A stretch of DNA of 64,000 bases from Clostridium sp. AM58-1XD. Lineage in GTDB: Bacteria; Bacillota; Clostridia; Lachnospirales; Lachnospiraceae. Position numbers and translations under genes: made by a program. Positions within the stretch are counted from its first letter, which is position 1. Every line of letters starts with the position of its first letter. This document shows positions 45,918 through 55,190 of this stretch, piece after piece. The notes under the pieces were generated by a model that was not told where the DNA came from, made no database searches, and saw only the letters and a list, made by a program, of their open reading frames with translations. The DNA is taken from positions 1-64,000 of the forward strand of contig NZ_QSDR01000008.1 in NCBI RefSeq assembly GCF_003464085.1, in the 5' to 3' direction.

Positions 45918-46849
45918 ATGCAGAAAATTTATACTTCATCACAACAGCTGGTCGGAAGGACCCCGCTTCTGGAATTAAAAAATATAGAAAAGCTATATGG
46001 AGCCGAAGCGGAAATCATCGCCAAGCTGGAATATCTCAATCCTGCAGGAAGCGTAAAAGACCGGGTGGCAAAATCAATGCTGGATGCTGCTGAAAAGCAG
46101 GGGCTTTTAAAGCCCGATTCCGTTATCATCGAACCTACCTCAGGCAATACGGGGATTGGCCTGGCTTCTGCAGCAGCCGCCAGAGGATACCGTATTATCA
46201 TCGTGATGCCGGAAACTATGAGTGTAGAACGACGTACCCTTATGAAGGCATACGGCGCTGAACTCGTCCTGACGCCAGGAACAGAAGGTATGAAAGGCGC
46301 AATCGCGAAAGCGGCAGAGCTGGCAGAACAGCTGCCCGGAAGCTTTTTCCCCAGCCAGTTTGACAATCCTTCCAATCCTGCTGCCCACAGGGCTGGTACA
46401 GGTCCGGAAATCTGGGAAGATACAGACGGAAACATTGATATCTTTGTTGCCGGAGTCGGTACCGGCGGTACGGTTACAGGTGTAGGTGAATACCTGAAAT
46501 CACGAAATCCGGCTGTTAAAATTGTTGCCGTAGAGCCTGCCTCTTCTCCTGTACTTACAGAAGGCTGGGCCGGTAGCCATAAAATCCAGGGAATCGGCGC
46601 CGGATTCGTACCACAAAATCTGAATCCAAGCATCTATGATGAAATTATTGCCGTTACAGATGAACAGGCCTCGACACAGGAAGGGAAATCGGAAAGTCCG
46701 AAGGAATTCTCGTCGGAATCTCTTCCGGAGCTGCTGTATGGGCTGCTGTGCAGCTTTCAAAGCGGCCGGAAAACAACGGCAGGCGCATTGTAGCCCTCCT
46801 TCCCGACTCTGGAGACAGATACCTCTCTACGCCGCTTTTTGGCGGCTGA
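45918..46849 (+). pseudogene. cysK: Cysteine synthase A, one-base frameshift near the 3' end
   Basis: O-acetylserine sulfhydrylase of about 310 residues. NPAGSVKDR holds the PLP lysine (Lys47), [10 protein letters not shown] and [13 protein letters not shown] are intact. The frame is lost near 46671, where DEQA is followed by TCGACACAGG; one extra T gives [16 protein letters not shown], and the frame then continues to [18 protein letters not shown] and a normal stop at 46847-46849. The rest is sound, so I infer a base-calling error. AGGAGG lies seven bases upstream of the ATG. Confidence 0.9.
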
Positions 46850-46996
46850 TAGCAGAAAGGCAATGAGCAGAGAGTCCGCCGGGGCGAACTCCTTTGCCGG
46901 GCACAGCTGTTTCAGCGTCCCCAATCCTTCCATGCGAATGCACACCCTGCAGTGCATTCTTTGATTCATAGAAACTCTTTTCTATTAAATAAAATC

Positions 46997-47071
46997 AGGT
47001 GTTTCAAAATAAAGAATTCGTCGTTCCGATCCGCAAAACTCTGTCGATTCTGATTTTGAAGCACCTTTTTA
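46997..47071 (+). terminator. Terminator of the met17-cysK operon
   Basis: AGGTGTTTCAAAAT pairs with ATTTTGAAGCACCT (one mismatch) across a 42-base loop, then T5. A further small stem AATGCAC / GTGCATT lies at 46940-46961. Confidence 0.6.
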
Positions 47072-47125
47072 TATTTTTTATATAATGATATTATTTATAG
47101 TTTCACATTTTGCAACACTTCCATT

Positions 47126-47677
47126 TCACTTCACATAACAAATAATCATGCTCATTGCCGCTTCTCCATCCCCTGCATTTCTGTACTCATGGTTCTGATC
47201 CGCGTAAAAATGCAGTGAATCTCCTGTTTTCAGGAGATGTACCTCTTCCCCAACCGTGATCTCCACCTGACCGCTGAAAACAGTAACGTATTCTTCCGAC
47301 TCCGCCAGATGAGGTTTCGCCTTCAGACCTCCGCCCTGTTTGATCAGAATCCTGTATGTCTCAAATAACTTGTCCTCATTAAAAGGAAATATGGGATAAT
47401 TAATGTATTTCCCTTCATCCTCATAAACAGGATTCAGAGACGCTAGCGGAACAAATGTCATCTCTTTTCTGTTTTCCTCTACAAGGGATGAAAACGACAC
47501 TTTATAGCCATTTGCTATCTTCCAAAGGACTGATATCGTTGGATTTACACTTCCTTTTTCAATCTGGGTCAGCATGCTGCGTGAAACGCCGGTAACGGCT
47601 GCAGCGGTGTCGAGCGTCATCTTTTTCTTCTCGCGTATTCTCTTTACATTATCCGCAACAGTCATATTAATATCCAA
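47126..47677 (-). CDS. XRE-cupin transcription regulator
   Basis: A 183-residue regulator with an N-terminal helix-turn-helix (NVKRIREKKKMTLDTAAAVTG, SRSMLTQIEKGSVNPTI) and a C-terminal cupin (SEEYVTVFSGQVEITVGEE). The likely start is a TTG at 47677, seven bases after GGAGG; an ATG four codons later has poorer spacing. It is divergent from a LysE-family exporter and probably represses it through the repeated ATATTGTACTA motif between them. Confidence 0.92.
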   Translation of the reverse strand: MDINMTVADNVKRIREKKKMTLDTAAAVTGVSRSMLTQIEKGSVNPTISVLWKIANGYKVSFSSLVEENRKEMTFVPLASLNPVYEDEGKYINYPIFPFNEDKLFETYRILIKQGGGLKAKPHLAESEEYVTVFSGQVEITVGEEVHLLKTGDSLHFYADQNHEYRNAGDGEAAMSMIICYVK

Positions 47678-47712
47678 AATCGTTCCTCCTCATTGACAAT
47701 ATATTGAATCAA

Positions 47713-47766
47713 TAGTACAATATAATAAATCAATATTTTGTACTATTATTACTCTATATTGTACTA
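47713..47766. promoter_or_regulatory. Triple operator-like repeat between the XRE regulator and LysE exporter
   Basis: ATATTGTACTA occurs at 47756-47766, as ATATTTTGTACTA at 47733-47745 and inverted as TAGTACAATAT at 47713-47723. The first two inverted copies form a dyad. This fits a regulator controlling both divergent genes. Confidence 0.55.
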
Positions 47767-47791
47767 CCATTACAGAAAAGGAGCAACTACT

Positions 47792-48372
47792 ATGTTTAGC
47801 TGGATGAATTTTCTTACTTACGCCATTATTACCGCTGTAACCCCCGGTCCCAACAATATTATGTCCATGTCCAATGCAAGCCGCCTTGGTTTCCGAAAGT
47901 CCCTTCCCTTTAATCTGGTATATGGGGTGGATTTTCTCTTGTCATGGCCATGTGCACGCTTTTTTGCAGTCTGCTGTCCTCGTTCATTCCCAGGATCAAA
48001 ACGCCTATGCTCCTTGCCGGTGCTGCCTACATGCTCTATCTGGCTTATGAAACATTCCGCAGTTCTTCGGATATACAGGATCAGAACAGCCGGAGCAGTT
48101 TTCTATCAGGTCTGATTCTACAGTTTATTAATCCCAAAATCTATATTTACTGTATCATCTCCATGGAAGCATACATACTGCCCTATTATTCCCATTCGCC
48201 TTTTATCCTGTTTTGTTTCGCCATGCTTTTGGCTTTCATCGGATTTCTCTTCACCTTATGCTGGTCGGCTTTTGGCTCTGCCTTTAAACTGCTGTTTTCA
48301 AAATACGCCAGAATCACAAACACAGTTATGGCCCTGCTTCTGATCTATTGTGCCGTATCCCTGTTTTTTTAA
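47792..48372 (+). pseudogene. LysE-family amino-acid exporter, one-base frameshift
   Basis: Membrane exporter of about 194 residues. It begins FLTYAIITAVTPGPNNIMSMSNA, the signature of LysE/RhtB carriers. After NLVYG the frame breaks near 47926-47930 (GTGG), and one extra G would join it to GFSLVMAMCTLF. The second part holds four to five further membrane helices and ends in a normal stop. Start at 47792 follows AAAAGGAG. The XRE-cupin regulator lies divergently upstream. A cysteine or other amino-acid export role is possible given the cys genes nearby. Confidence 0.85.
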
Positions 48373-48390
48373 CCTTATCATATGAAAGCC

Positions 48391-48441
48391 GGCTGCATGT
48401 TTAAGCTTGCTGCCGTTAACCGCAAGCTTAAACATGCAGCC
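48391..48441. repeat. Perfect 20-base inverted repeat
   Basis: GGCTGCATGTTTAAGCTTGC (48391-48410) and its exact reverse complement (48422-48441) flank an 11-base loop. It sits between two converging genes, LysE and dgt. There is no T-run on either side, so it is not a standard terminator, though the stem is strong enough to stop polymerase. Confidence 0.8.
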
Positions 48442-48460
48442 CAGAACCTCTGCGGCTCTG

Positions 48461-49861
48461 TTATGCAAACAATTCCTTATACAGTCTTTTCGCATAATTA
48501 TCAGTCATACCGCTTATATAATCAGTGATCATAAGAATGCGAAGATACAGCCGTTCTCCCTCGCTCTTCCCCTCTGACTCCGAACGGTACATGGATTTGT
48601 AAAATCCGGAAACGATATCCATGGTTCTGCAGTCTATAAAAGTCAGTTTTTCTTCCGTATCATACTTTACGGCCGCTGCCATAAACTGGCTGAGCAGAGA
48701 ATCGATCACACGGCGTCCGAACAGTTCTGTTTTGATTTTTACGGAACTCGTGTAAATAAATGCTTCACTCAGTTTTGAAATAGCCTGTATCATATGGCCT
48801 GAAACCGTTCCTTCAAACAGATCGCCTGCAAATTTACCCGTCATAATCGCCTCGTAATTTCTCACAAAAGACGTGACTGCATCATGAATCATAAGTTCCT
48901 GTATCAATTGATTCCATCTCTGTACCGCAGTCAGTTCCGGTTTACGCCCTCTATTGTCAATCTCCTCCTGATACATATCCTTTAACTTAGAAATACACTG
49001 AATAACTATTTTTCTGTCACGTTCGTCGTCCATATGGTGGGCGGCATGATATTCAAAGGCCTCAGTTATCTGTGAAAAATTCAGGACCTGCTTCACCATG
49101 GCATCTTCCATATCCGACGTCCTGTATGCAATGTCGTCTGCCGCTTCCAGAAGATAAGAAAGGGGATGGCGGCTGCCGTTCATGCCCGTCTTCCGATCCA
49201 GTGCCAAAAACAGCTTTCTCTCCGATACATTGTAGCCGAATTTCCTGTATTTCTGTGGATTATCCGCCTTCAAAGCTCCCGAAGAAACCGGATATTTTAC
49301 AATTGTTCCCAATACGGCATAAGACAGGTTAAATCCTTCCATTCTGCCTAAATACGGAGTTTTGGAAAGGACTCTCAGGGACTGGGCATTTCCCTCAAAA
49401 TTAAAAAAATCGGAAAGCTGTTCCGATGATAATATATCCGTGATCTTGTTTTCTCCAAGTCTCATGTCCTGAATATGATCCTGAAACCACTCGCGGACCG
49501 CATATTCCCCAAAGTGTCCAAAAGGAGGATTGCCGATGTCATGTACAAGGCCTGCACACAAAAGAATATCCGAAAATTCTTTTTCGGAGTGGTTATCAAA
49601 CCATACATCCTTCTTTTCTTTTTTCAGCTCCTGGAATGCATATTCTCCCAGCTTCTTTCCTACAGCAGATACTTCCAGAGAATGCGTAAGCCTGGTTCTT
49701 ACGTAATCGTCCTCTTCCAGGGGAAAAACCTGTGCCTTGTCCTGCAGCCTGCGAAACAACGTACTGCAGATAATTGTATCATAATCATTTTTATAAGGTT
49801 TGCCGCCCTCCTTCTTTCTATCAAAAAAGCGTTCATCCGTAAGCAGTTTCTCCCATTCCAT
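48461..49861 (-). CDS. dgt: dGTP triphosphohydrolase
   Basis: A 466-residue HD-domain dNTPase that splits dGTP (and other dNTPs) to nucleoside and triphosphate. Motifs: RRLQDKAQVFPLEEDDYVR split, RTRLTHSLEVS, VHDIGNPPFGHFGE (HD pair), and LLEAADDIAYRTSDMEDA. The length fits the long Dgt subgroup. Family members balance dNTP pools and some act against phage. It is the only gene between the LysE and rpsI regions. Confidence 0.95.
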   Translation of the reverse strand: MEWEKLLTDERFFDRKKEGGKPYKNDYDTIICSTLFRRLQDKAQVFPLEEDDYVRTRLTHSLEVSAVGKKLGEYAFQELKKEKKDVWFDNHSEKEFSDILLCAGLVHDIGNPPFGHFGEYAVREWFQDHIQDMRLGENKITDILSSEQLSDFFNFEGNAQSLRVLSKTPYLGRMEGFNLSYAVLGTIVKYPVSSGALKADNPQKYRKFGYNVSERKLFLALDRKTGMNGSRHPLSYLLEAADDIAYRTSDMEDAMVKQVLNFSQITEAFEYHAAHHMDDERDRKIVIQCISKLKDMYQEEIDNRGRKPELTAVQRWNQLIQELMIHDAVTSFVRNYEAIMTGKFAGDLFEGTVSGHMIQAISKLSEAFIYTSSVKIKTELFGRRVIDSLLSQFMAAAVKYDTEEKLTFIDCRTMDIVSGFYKSMYRSESEGKSEGERLYLRILMITDYISGMTDNYAKRLYKELFA

Positions 49862-49965
49862 GCAGTCATCTCCTTATCCTAAATATTATTATATTTTTAG
49901 AAGAAAATAGTATTCTATCACTTTAGCCGCAGTCTTTCAACTATCCAGTATGGGATATTTGCAAA

Positions 49966-50020
49966 CGGAAACCATACGCTTTATCACTTTACAATAACAA
50001 GGCCTTTCCTAGAAAGTAAA
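49966..50020 (-). repeat. Dispersed repeat, copy B
   Basis: Near-identical to 12186-12240. It again directly follows (on the minus strand) a terminator, that of rpsI. The promoter-like TTGTTA...TATGGT pair is retained with one change. Confidence 0.8.
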
Positions 50021-50055
50021 AAAAACCCACAAACATTAGGTTTGTGGGTTTTGCT
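50018..50055 (-). terminator. Terminator of rplM-rpsI
   Basis: AACCCACAAAC-ctaat-GTTTGTGGGTT on the minus strand, a perfect 11-pair stem followed by T-rich sequence. Confidence 0.9.
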
Positions 50056-50077
50056 TATATCATAAATAAATAATTGC

Positions 50078-50470
50078 TTATCGTTTGGAGAACTGTGGTG
50101 CACGACGTGCAGCTTTGAGACCATATTTCTTTCTTTCTTTCATTCTCGGGTCTCTTGTTAAGAAACCTGCTTTTTTCAGAACTGGTCTGTATTCACCGTC
50201 TACCTGAAGCAGTGCTCTGGAAATACCATGTCTGATAGCACCTGCCTGGCCGGAGAAACCACCGCCGCGAACGTTTACTAATACGTCAAATTTATCTGTT
50301 GTCTCTGTAGCAACAAGCGGCTGACGAACGATTAATTTTAATGTTTCAAGTCCAAGATACTCGTCGATATCTCTTTTATTAATTGTAATCTTACCTGTAC
50401 CAGCTACTAAGTATACTCTGGCGATAGATTTTTTTCTTCTTCCTGTTCCGTAGAATTTTGCGTTAGCCAT
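50078..50470 (-). CDS. rpsI: 30S ribosomal protein S9
   Basis: A 130-residue S9. It starts with [13 protein letters not shown] and ends in [17 protein letters not shown], the tail that reaches the P-site t[22 protein letters not shown] is intact. It follows rplM by 26 bases, the conserved order. Confidence 0.98.
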   Translation of the reverse strand: MANAKFYGTGRRKKSIARVYLVAGTGKITINKRDIDEYLGLETLKLIVRQPLVATETTDKFDVLVNVRGGGFSGQAGAIRHGISRALLQVDGEYRPVLKKAGFLTRDPRMKERKKYGLKAARRAPQFSKR

Positions 50471-50496
50471 TTCTATTTCCTCCTTTCAAGACCTCA

Positions 50497-50925
50497 TTAA
50501 AATGTTAAAACTTCTGGTTTCTGTGCTGCCTGCTCATGATCAGGTCCTGCATATACGTGAAGTTTGTCCATCATGCTTCTTCCTAAAGGTCCCTTTGGAA
50601 GCATACCCTTAACTGCTAACTCAACTACCTTCTCAGGCTTTTTAGCCATCATTTCTCTTAAAGTAGTCTCTTTCATTCCGCCTACATAATCAGAGTGATT
50701 GTAGTAGATCTTCTGATCTAACTTCTTACCTGTTACAGTAATTTTATCTGCATTTACAACGATTACATAATCACCGCAGTCAATATGTGGTGTAAAAATC
50801 GGTTTATTCTTTCCTCTTAAAACCTTAGCAACTTCTGAAGCTAAACGTCCTAATGTACATCCTTCTGCATCGACTACATACCATTTTCTATCAATTGTCG
50901 CTGGACTAGCCATAAAACTCTTCAT
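50497..50925 (-). CDS. rplM: 50S ribosomal protein L13
   Basis: A 142-residue L13 with [32 protein letters not shown] and [13 protein letters not shown] in order. Its leader has a strong hairpin and a consensus promoter, in keeping with L13 autoregulation known in Firmicutes. Confidence 0.98.
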   Translation of the reverse strand: MKSFMASPATIDRKWYVVDAEGCTLGRLASEVAKVLRGKNKPIFTPHIDCGDYVIVVNADKITVTGKKLDQKIYYNHSDYVGGMKETTLREMMAKKPEKVVELAVKGMLPKGPLGRSMMDKLHVYAGPDHEQAAQKPEVLTF

Positions 50926-50975
50926 TGGTCAACCTCCTGTTAAAATCAATGTCATTGTAGAGATAACTTATATCC

Positions 50976-51012
50976 TAAAATGCTTACTCCGGGGCATTGG
51001 TTAAGCATTTTT
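50976..51012 (-). promoter_or_regulatory. L13-type leader hairpin
   Basis: On the minus strand AAAATGCTTA-accaatgccccggag-TAAGCATTTT, ten perfect pairs, in the rplM 5' leader. Placement agrees with the L13 leader class known in Firmicutes; sequence agreement with that family was not checked. Confidence 0.6.
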
Positions 51013-51032
51013 GTCTAACGTCACAGTTATAC

Positions 51033-51061
51033 ATTATATTATATGAAAACTTTTGTGTCAA
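51033..51061 (-). promoter_or_regulatory. Consensus promoter of rplM-rpsI
   Basis: TTGACA and TATAAT, both perfect, spacer 17. It overlaps the last codons of truA, so rplM-rpsI can be expressed without the ecf-truA operon. Confidence 0.88.
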
Positions 51062-52229
51062 CCCATTTTTCCAGAAAAATCAAGTAAAATCGTAGGAAAT
51101 CAGGCCTTTTTTCCATCTTCCGCAATAAATACGGGCAGTCGGGCCAGTTCTCAGCGGCCCTTGGGTTTTTAAGTTCCGGAATCCTATCCAAAGCGGAAAG
51201 ATCAGAAGGTTCCATGCCTCCCCAAAATAGCTCTCCATCCGCTTCTCTTCTCATGCGGTAGTACCCGTACATTCCCTCTTTCACACCCGATTTTCCAAGA
51301 TCCGCTACCATAACGCGCGCAGCTCCGTTTCGGAAAGCCTGGTGGATCACGCGTTTCATCACACCTGCCAGCTCTTCTTCCGTACTCCTGTGAAGAAAGA
51401 GATACGCCGTTTTGTCTGATGGAATGTGGGTCTGCAGCACATCATAGCTCCAGTACTTATTCTTTCCGGAAAGAAACGTCCTCAGCTCTTTTTCATATTC
51501 CAGCCCTATGAGGGTCAGGCCTTTTGCCGCCACTTTCTGACCGGCCTGCTGACGGTCCCTGGCATCCAGAATCTCTTCCACATGCTCCGGAGGATAAGCG
51601 CCCATACCGACTTTGATCAGCGTACCTGCAATAATGCGTACCATATTATACAGAAAACCGCTTCCGCTGATCCGAATGGTAATGATATCGTCATGAGACT
51701 TCGTCACATCCAGACTGTATATGGTTCTCACCGTTTCCTCAGCCTGAGTGCGAACGGTGCAGAAGCTTTTGAAGTCGTGTTCTCCCAGGAAATAAGAAGC
51801 CGCTGCCTTCATTTTTTCCACATCCAGCGGAAAATAGCAGAAATGTGTGTAACGCCTCCATACAGGCATATCAATTTTCCTGTTTAATATCTTGTATTCA
51901 TATGTTTTCACGCAGTTTTGTTTCCTGGGATGCCAGCCTGCCGGCACTTCTATGGAGCTTTGAACTCTAATATCCTCCGGAAGCCTCTGATTCAGTGCAT
52001 AACAGATTTTATCAGCGGGAATTCTGCTTTCCGTATCGAATACAGCCACGTTTCCCATCGCGTGAACGCCTGAGTCCGTTCGGCTGGCCCCTATTACAGC
52101 AACAGGCTCTTTCAGAAGATCTGAAAGAGCTTTATTTAATACTTCTTCAATTGTCACCCCATTGGGCTGCAGCTGCCATCCGCAGTATTTTGTACCGTCG
52201 TAGGCAACTACCAGTTTTACACGTTTCAT
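51039..52229 (-). CDS. truA: tRNA pseudouridine(38-40) synthase TruA with long C-terminal extension
   Basis: Residues 1-245 form a complete TruA: VVAYDGTKYCGWQLQPNGVT, the catalytic Asp52 in GASRTDSGVHAMGN, and SGSGFLYNMVRIIAGTL. The enzyme isomerises U38-U40 of tRNAs. After residue 250 about 145 extra residues follow (KYWSYDVLQTHIPSDKTAYL, NGAARVMVADLGKSG) that I cannot assign. Normal TruA is near 250 residues, so 396 is unusual. The last codons overlap the rplM promoter. It follows ecfT after 70 bases. Confidence 0.92.
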   Translation of the reverse strand: MKRVKLVVAYDGTKYCGWQLQPNGVTIEEVLNKALSDLLKEPVAVIGASRTDSGVHAMGNVAVFDTESRIPADKICYALNQRLPEDIRVQSSIEVPAGWHPRKQNCVKTYEYKILNRKIDMPVWRRYTHFCYFPLDVEKMKAAASYFLGEHDFKSFCTVRTQAEETVRTIYSLDVTKSHDDIITIRISGSGFLYNMVRIIAGTLIKVGMGAYPPEHVEEILDARDRQQAGQKVAAKGLTLIGLEYEKELRTFLSGKNKYWSYDVLQTHIPSDKTAYLFLHRSTEEELAGVMKRVIHQAFRNGAARVMVADLGKSGVKEGMYGYYRMRREADGELFWGGMEPSDLSALDRIPELKNPRAAENWPDCPYLLRKMEKRPDFLRFYLIFLEKWVDTKVFI

Positions 52230-52299
52230 GTAAATTCTCCTGATTTTATTTGATTCATGTCTTCCTGTAATGATCCCATATCTTACCGGATAATCTATA

Positions 52300-53106
52300 T
52301 CATCTCTTCAAGGCAAATCGGATTCCGATCATGACGGCCAGATAAAGGAGTAAAAATGCGTAAGCCGCTTGATCCCTGCCGGCATACTTCAGCGGTTTCA
52401 TCTTCGTCCTGCCGTCTCCACCTCTGTAACATCTCGCTTCCATTGCCATCGCCAAGTCCGTGGCCCTCCGAAACGCCGAAATAAACAGCGGCACGAGCAG
52501 CGGTACCATGCTTTTCGCCTTCTGAATCAGATTTCCGCTCTCAAAGTCAGCCCCTCTTGCCATCTGTGCTTTCATGATCTTGTCTGTTTCTTCTACCAGT
52601 ATAGGAATAAAACGCAGGGCAATGGACATCATCATGGAAATTTCGTGTACAGGCACCTTCACGATCCGAAGAAAACCAAGCCCTTTTTCCAGCCCGTCCG
52701 TCAGTTCGTTCGGCGTCGTTGTCAGCGTCATAACCGACGATCCGATTACGAGGTATACAAGGCGTAATGCCATAAATGCAGCCATCTGAATGCCTTCCCT
52801 GGTAATCTTTAAGAAGCCCAGCTGCACTACAGGTTCTCCCGTTGTCAGAAACAGGTTGAAGCTGACACTGATCAGGAGCAGGATAAAAACAGCTTTCAGC
52901 CCCCTGACAATAAATCGGAACGGAACGTTCGACAGCCTGACAACACAGGCCAGGAATGCGGTTGCCAGCAGATAGGCCCACAGATTTTTTGCTATGAACA
53001 GGGAGATGATGAAAATCATCGTCCCGAACAGCTTTGTCCTTGGATCCATGCGGTGCAGCACGGAATCGACAGGATAATATTGTCCTATTGTAATTTCTCT
53101 CAGCAT
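52300..53106 (-). CDS. ecfT: ECF transporter transmembrane subunit EcfT
   Basis: A 268-residue membrane protein that couples the two ATPases to different substrate-binding S components. Four to five helices; the signature coupling segments are ARGADFESGN (Ala-Arg-Gly) and the later MAMEARCYRGG, both conserved in EcfT. It follows ecfA2 by eight bases. No S component is in the window, as expected for group II ECF systems that serve many vitamins. Confidence 0.95.
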   Translation of the reverse strand: MLREITIGQYYPVDSVLHRMDPRTKLFGTMIFIISLFIAKNLWAYLLATAFLACVVRLSNVPFRFIVRGLKAVFILLLISVSFNLFLTTGEPVVQLGFLKITREGIQMAAFMALRLVYLVIGSSVMTLTTTPNELTDGLEKGLGFLRIVKVPVHEISMMMSIALRFIPILVEETDKIMKAQMARGADFESGNLIQKAKSMVPLLVPLFISAFRRATDLAMAMEARCYRGGDGRTKMKPLKYAGRDQAAYAFLLLYLAVMIGIRFALKR

Positions 53107-53114
53107 GACTTCTC

Positions 53115-53963
53115 CTATCTTCCGAGTAATTTCAGTATTGCATCCTTTGCTTCCTGTACGGTAATCAGACTGTTGTCAATCGGAATCCCCGCCTCTCTCA
53201 GCGCATGTACGATATACGTAATCTGCGGTGCTGCCAGACCCATTTTTTCCAGTTCTCTGAAATGTTTAAATACCTCCCTTGGAGTATCGTCAAACACCTT
53301 TTCTCCCTGGTTCATTACGATAATCCGATCCGCATATTTCGCCATGTCTTCCATGCTATGGGATACAAGTATGATTGTCATCTTCTTTTTTCTGTGAAGT
53401 CCGGCAATATGTTCCAGAATTTCATCCCGCCCTTTCGGATCCAGGCCGGCCGTCGGCTCGTCCAGAATCAGAACCTCCGGCTTCATCGCCAGAACTCCTG
53501 CAATTGCAACCCTGCGCTTCTCTCCTCCTGAAAGCTCAAAAGGTGACTGTTTATAGTAGCTCTCATCCAGGCCAACCATCTCGAGCGCGTCTTTTGCACG
53601 CTGCTCAATCTCTTCCTGCGGCAGCTTCTGATTTTTAGGTCCGAAACACACATCCGTAAACACATCTATTTCAAAAAGCTGGTGTTCCGGATACTGAAAA
53701 ACGAGTCCCACCTTCCCTCTCAGCTTTTTCATATCATATCCGTTTTGATATATATTTTCCCCATTATAATAGATTTCACCGCTGTCCGCCCGTAAAAGCC
53801 CGTTTAAGTGTTGAATGAATGTCGATTTTCCCGATCCTGTATGACCGATCAGTCCTATAAACTGACCGTCTTCAATCTCCATATTAATATTTTTCAGGGC
53901 GTATTGTTCGAAAGCAGTGCCTTTTCCATATATATGACTTAAATTAACAACTTTAATTGCCAT
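53115..53963 (-). CDS. ecfA2: ECF transporter ATPase EcfA2
   Basis: A 282-residue ATPase: Walker [12 protein letters not shown]-loop [13 protein letters not shown] signature [13 protein letters not shown], Walker [14 protein letters not shown]. The start at 53963 ([10 protein letters not shown]) is chosen over a longer upstream frame because that extension is only Lys/Arg and overlaps ecfA1. ecfA1 overlaps by 11 bases. Confidence 0.95.
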   Translation of the reverse strand: MAIKVVNLSHIYGKGTAFEQYALKNINMEIEDGQFIGLIGHTGSGKSTFIQHLNGLLRADSGEIYYNGENIYQNGYDMKKLRGKVGLVFQYPEHQLFEIDVFTDVCFGPKNQKLPQEEIEQRAKDALEMVGLDESYYKQSPFELSGGEKRRVAIAGVLAMKPEVLILDEPTAGLDPKGRDEILEHIAGLHRKKKMTIILVSHSMEDMAKYADRIIVMNQGEKVFDDTPREVFKHFRELEKMGLAAPQITYIVHALREAGIPIDNSLITVQEAKDAILKLLGR

Positions 53964-54888
53964 GTTCTGCCTCGTTCTTTTCTTCGTTCTTTTCTTCTTT
54001 CTGTTCCGGCTCTTTTTCATCCATCCCCAGCTGTTCCTTCATATAAGGAACGAGTTCTGCGATCAGTTCCTTCATGCTCAGTATCCCGCGGCTCAGCGGA
54101 ATACCTGCTTCTGCCAGTTCATATGCCAGTTCCGTCACCTGCGGCACATCCAGGCGGTATTCTTTCAGTTCTCCTACCCTGGAAAATATTTCTTTCGGCG
54201 TGCCGTCCATGACGATTCGTCCGTTGTCCATAACAATTACGCGGTCTGCCCGGACAACTTCTTCCATATAATGGGTGATCAGAAGAACCGTAATCTTTTC
54301 TTTCTTATTTAATTCACGAATTGTTCTGATAACTTCTTTTCTGCCGTTGGGGTCCAGCATAGCCGTCGGCTCGTCCAGAATAATGCATCTTGGCTTCATC
54401 GCCATGACGCCAGCAATAGCAACCCGTTGTTTCTGTCCTCCGGAGAGTTTATTAGGGGATTTCATTCTGTAAGCTGTCATACCTACCGCTTCCAGACTCT
54501 CGTCCACGCGCTTCCAGATCTCTTCCGTAGGCACTCCCATGTTCTCAGGGCCGAATCCTACATCCTCCTCAACGATATTGCCGATAATCTGATTGTCAGG
54601 ATTCTGAAACACCATTCCGGCTGTCTTGCGGATATCCCAAATATATTCTTCATCACTGGTATCCATCCCGGAAATCCATATGGTGCCTTCTGTGGGCATA
54701 AGTATTCCGTTCACATGCTTGGCAAATGTGGATTTTCCCGATCCGTTATGTCCCAGTATTGCCACAAAGTCACCTTCCCGGATATCCAGCGTCAAATCAT
54801 CGATCGCCCGGTTAACTTCTTCCACATGCTCTTCATCATCTCTTTTAACATAATCAAAGATTAATTTAGCAGCTTTTATTATTCCCAT
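53953..54888 (-). CDS. ecfA1: ECF transporter ATPase EcfA1
   Basis: A 311-residue ATPase: Walker [12 protein letters not shown]-loop [10 protein letters not shown], signature [13 protein letters not shown], Walker [13 protein letters not shown]. The last 30 residues are a Glu/Lys-rich tail ([13 protein letters not shown]) not needed for activity. First gene of ecfA1-ecfA2-ecfT-truA. In many Firmicutes rplQ precedes it; here the sulfatase island does. Confidence 0.95.
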   Translation of the reverse strand: MGIIKAAKLIFDYVKRDDEEHVEEVNRAIDDLTLDIREGDFVAILGHNGSGKSTFAKHVNGILMPTEGTIWISGMDTSDEEYIWDIRKTAGMVFQNPDNQIIGNIVEEDVGFGPENMGVPTEEIWKRVDESLEAVGMTAYRMKSPNKLSGGQKQRVAIAGVMAMKPRCIILDEPTAMLDPNGRKEVIRTIRELNKKEKITVLLITHYMEEVVRADRVIVMDNGRIVMDGTPKEIFSRVGELKEYRLDVPQVTELAYELAEAGIPLSRGILSMKELIAELVPYMKEQLGMDEKEPEQKEEKNEEKNEAEHGN

Positions 54889-55112
54889 TTTGGACCTTCT
54901 TTCATAATTTCACCCCCAAGTATACAAGAGGAAAGCATGTAACGCAAGAAAAATTTTATTCCTGATGATGTACAGGTTTGTTTCACTGTGATATATTGAG
55001 CGGTGCTGCTTTCTTTTCCTCAATCTTACTTCCATTCATTTCATATGGCAAGGTAATGCTTTCAATATTATATGGAAATAGTTCAATTCCAAAAAAGAAA
55101 TTTTAACATCAT
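54889..55112. other. Spacer between the ECF module and the sulfatase-maturase operon
   Basis: About 220 bases with no gene seen. It is AT-rich; candidate promoter hexamers for ecfA1 are not clear by eye. Its right end is the terminator at 55113-55151. Confidence 0.5.
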
Positions 55113-55151
55113 AAAAGCCGGCTGTCGTATCTGTGATTACAACAGCCGGCC
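55113..55151 (-). terminator. Terminator of the sulfatase-TTT-maturase operon
   Basis: GCCGGCTGT and ACAGCCGGC pair perfectly around a 16-base loop, and TTTTATG follows on the minus strand. It lies 40 bases past the maturase stop. Confidence 0.8.
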
Positions 55152-55190
55152 TGTTTTATTATGATATCAGAAAGAGCCGTTTGAAACGGG

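Noticed and set aside
46640-46870. Short plus-strand frames at the cysK end
   Set aside because: They come from the other frames of the frameshifted cysK 3' part, whose true continuation is recovered by adding one base.
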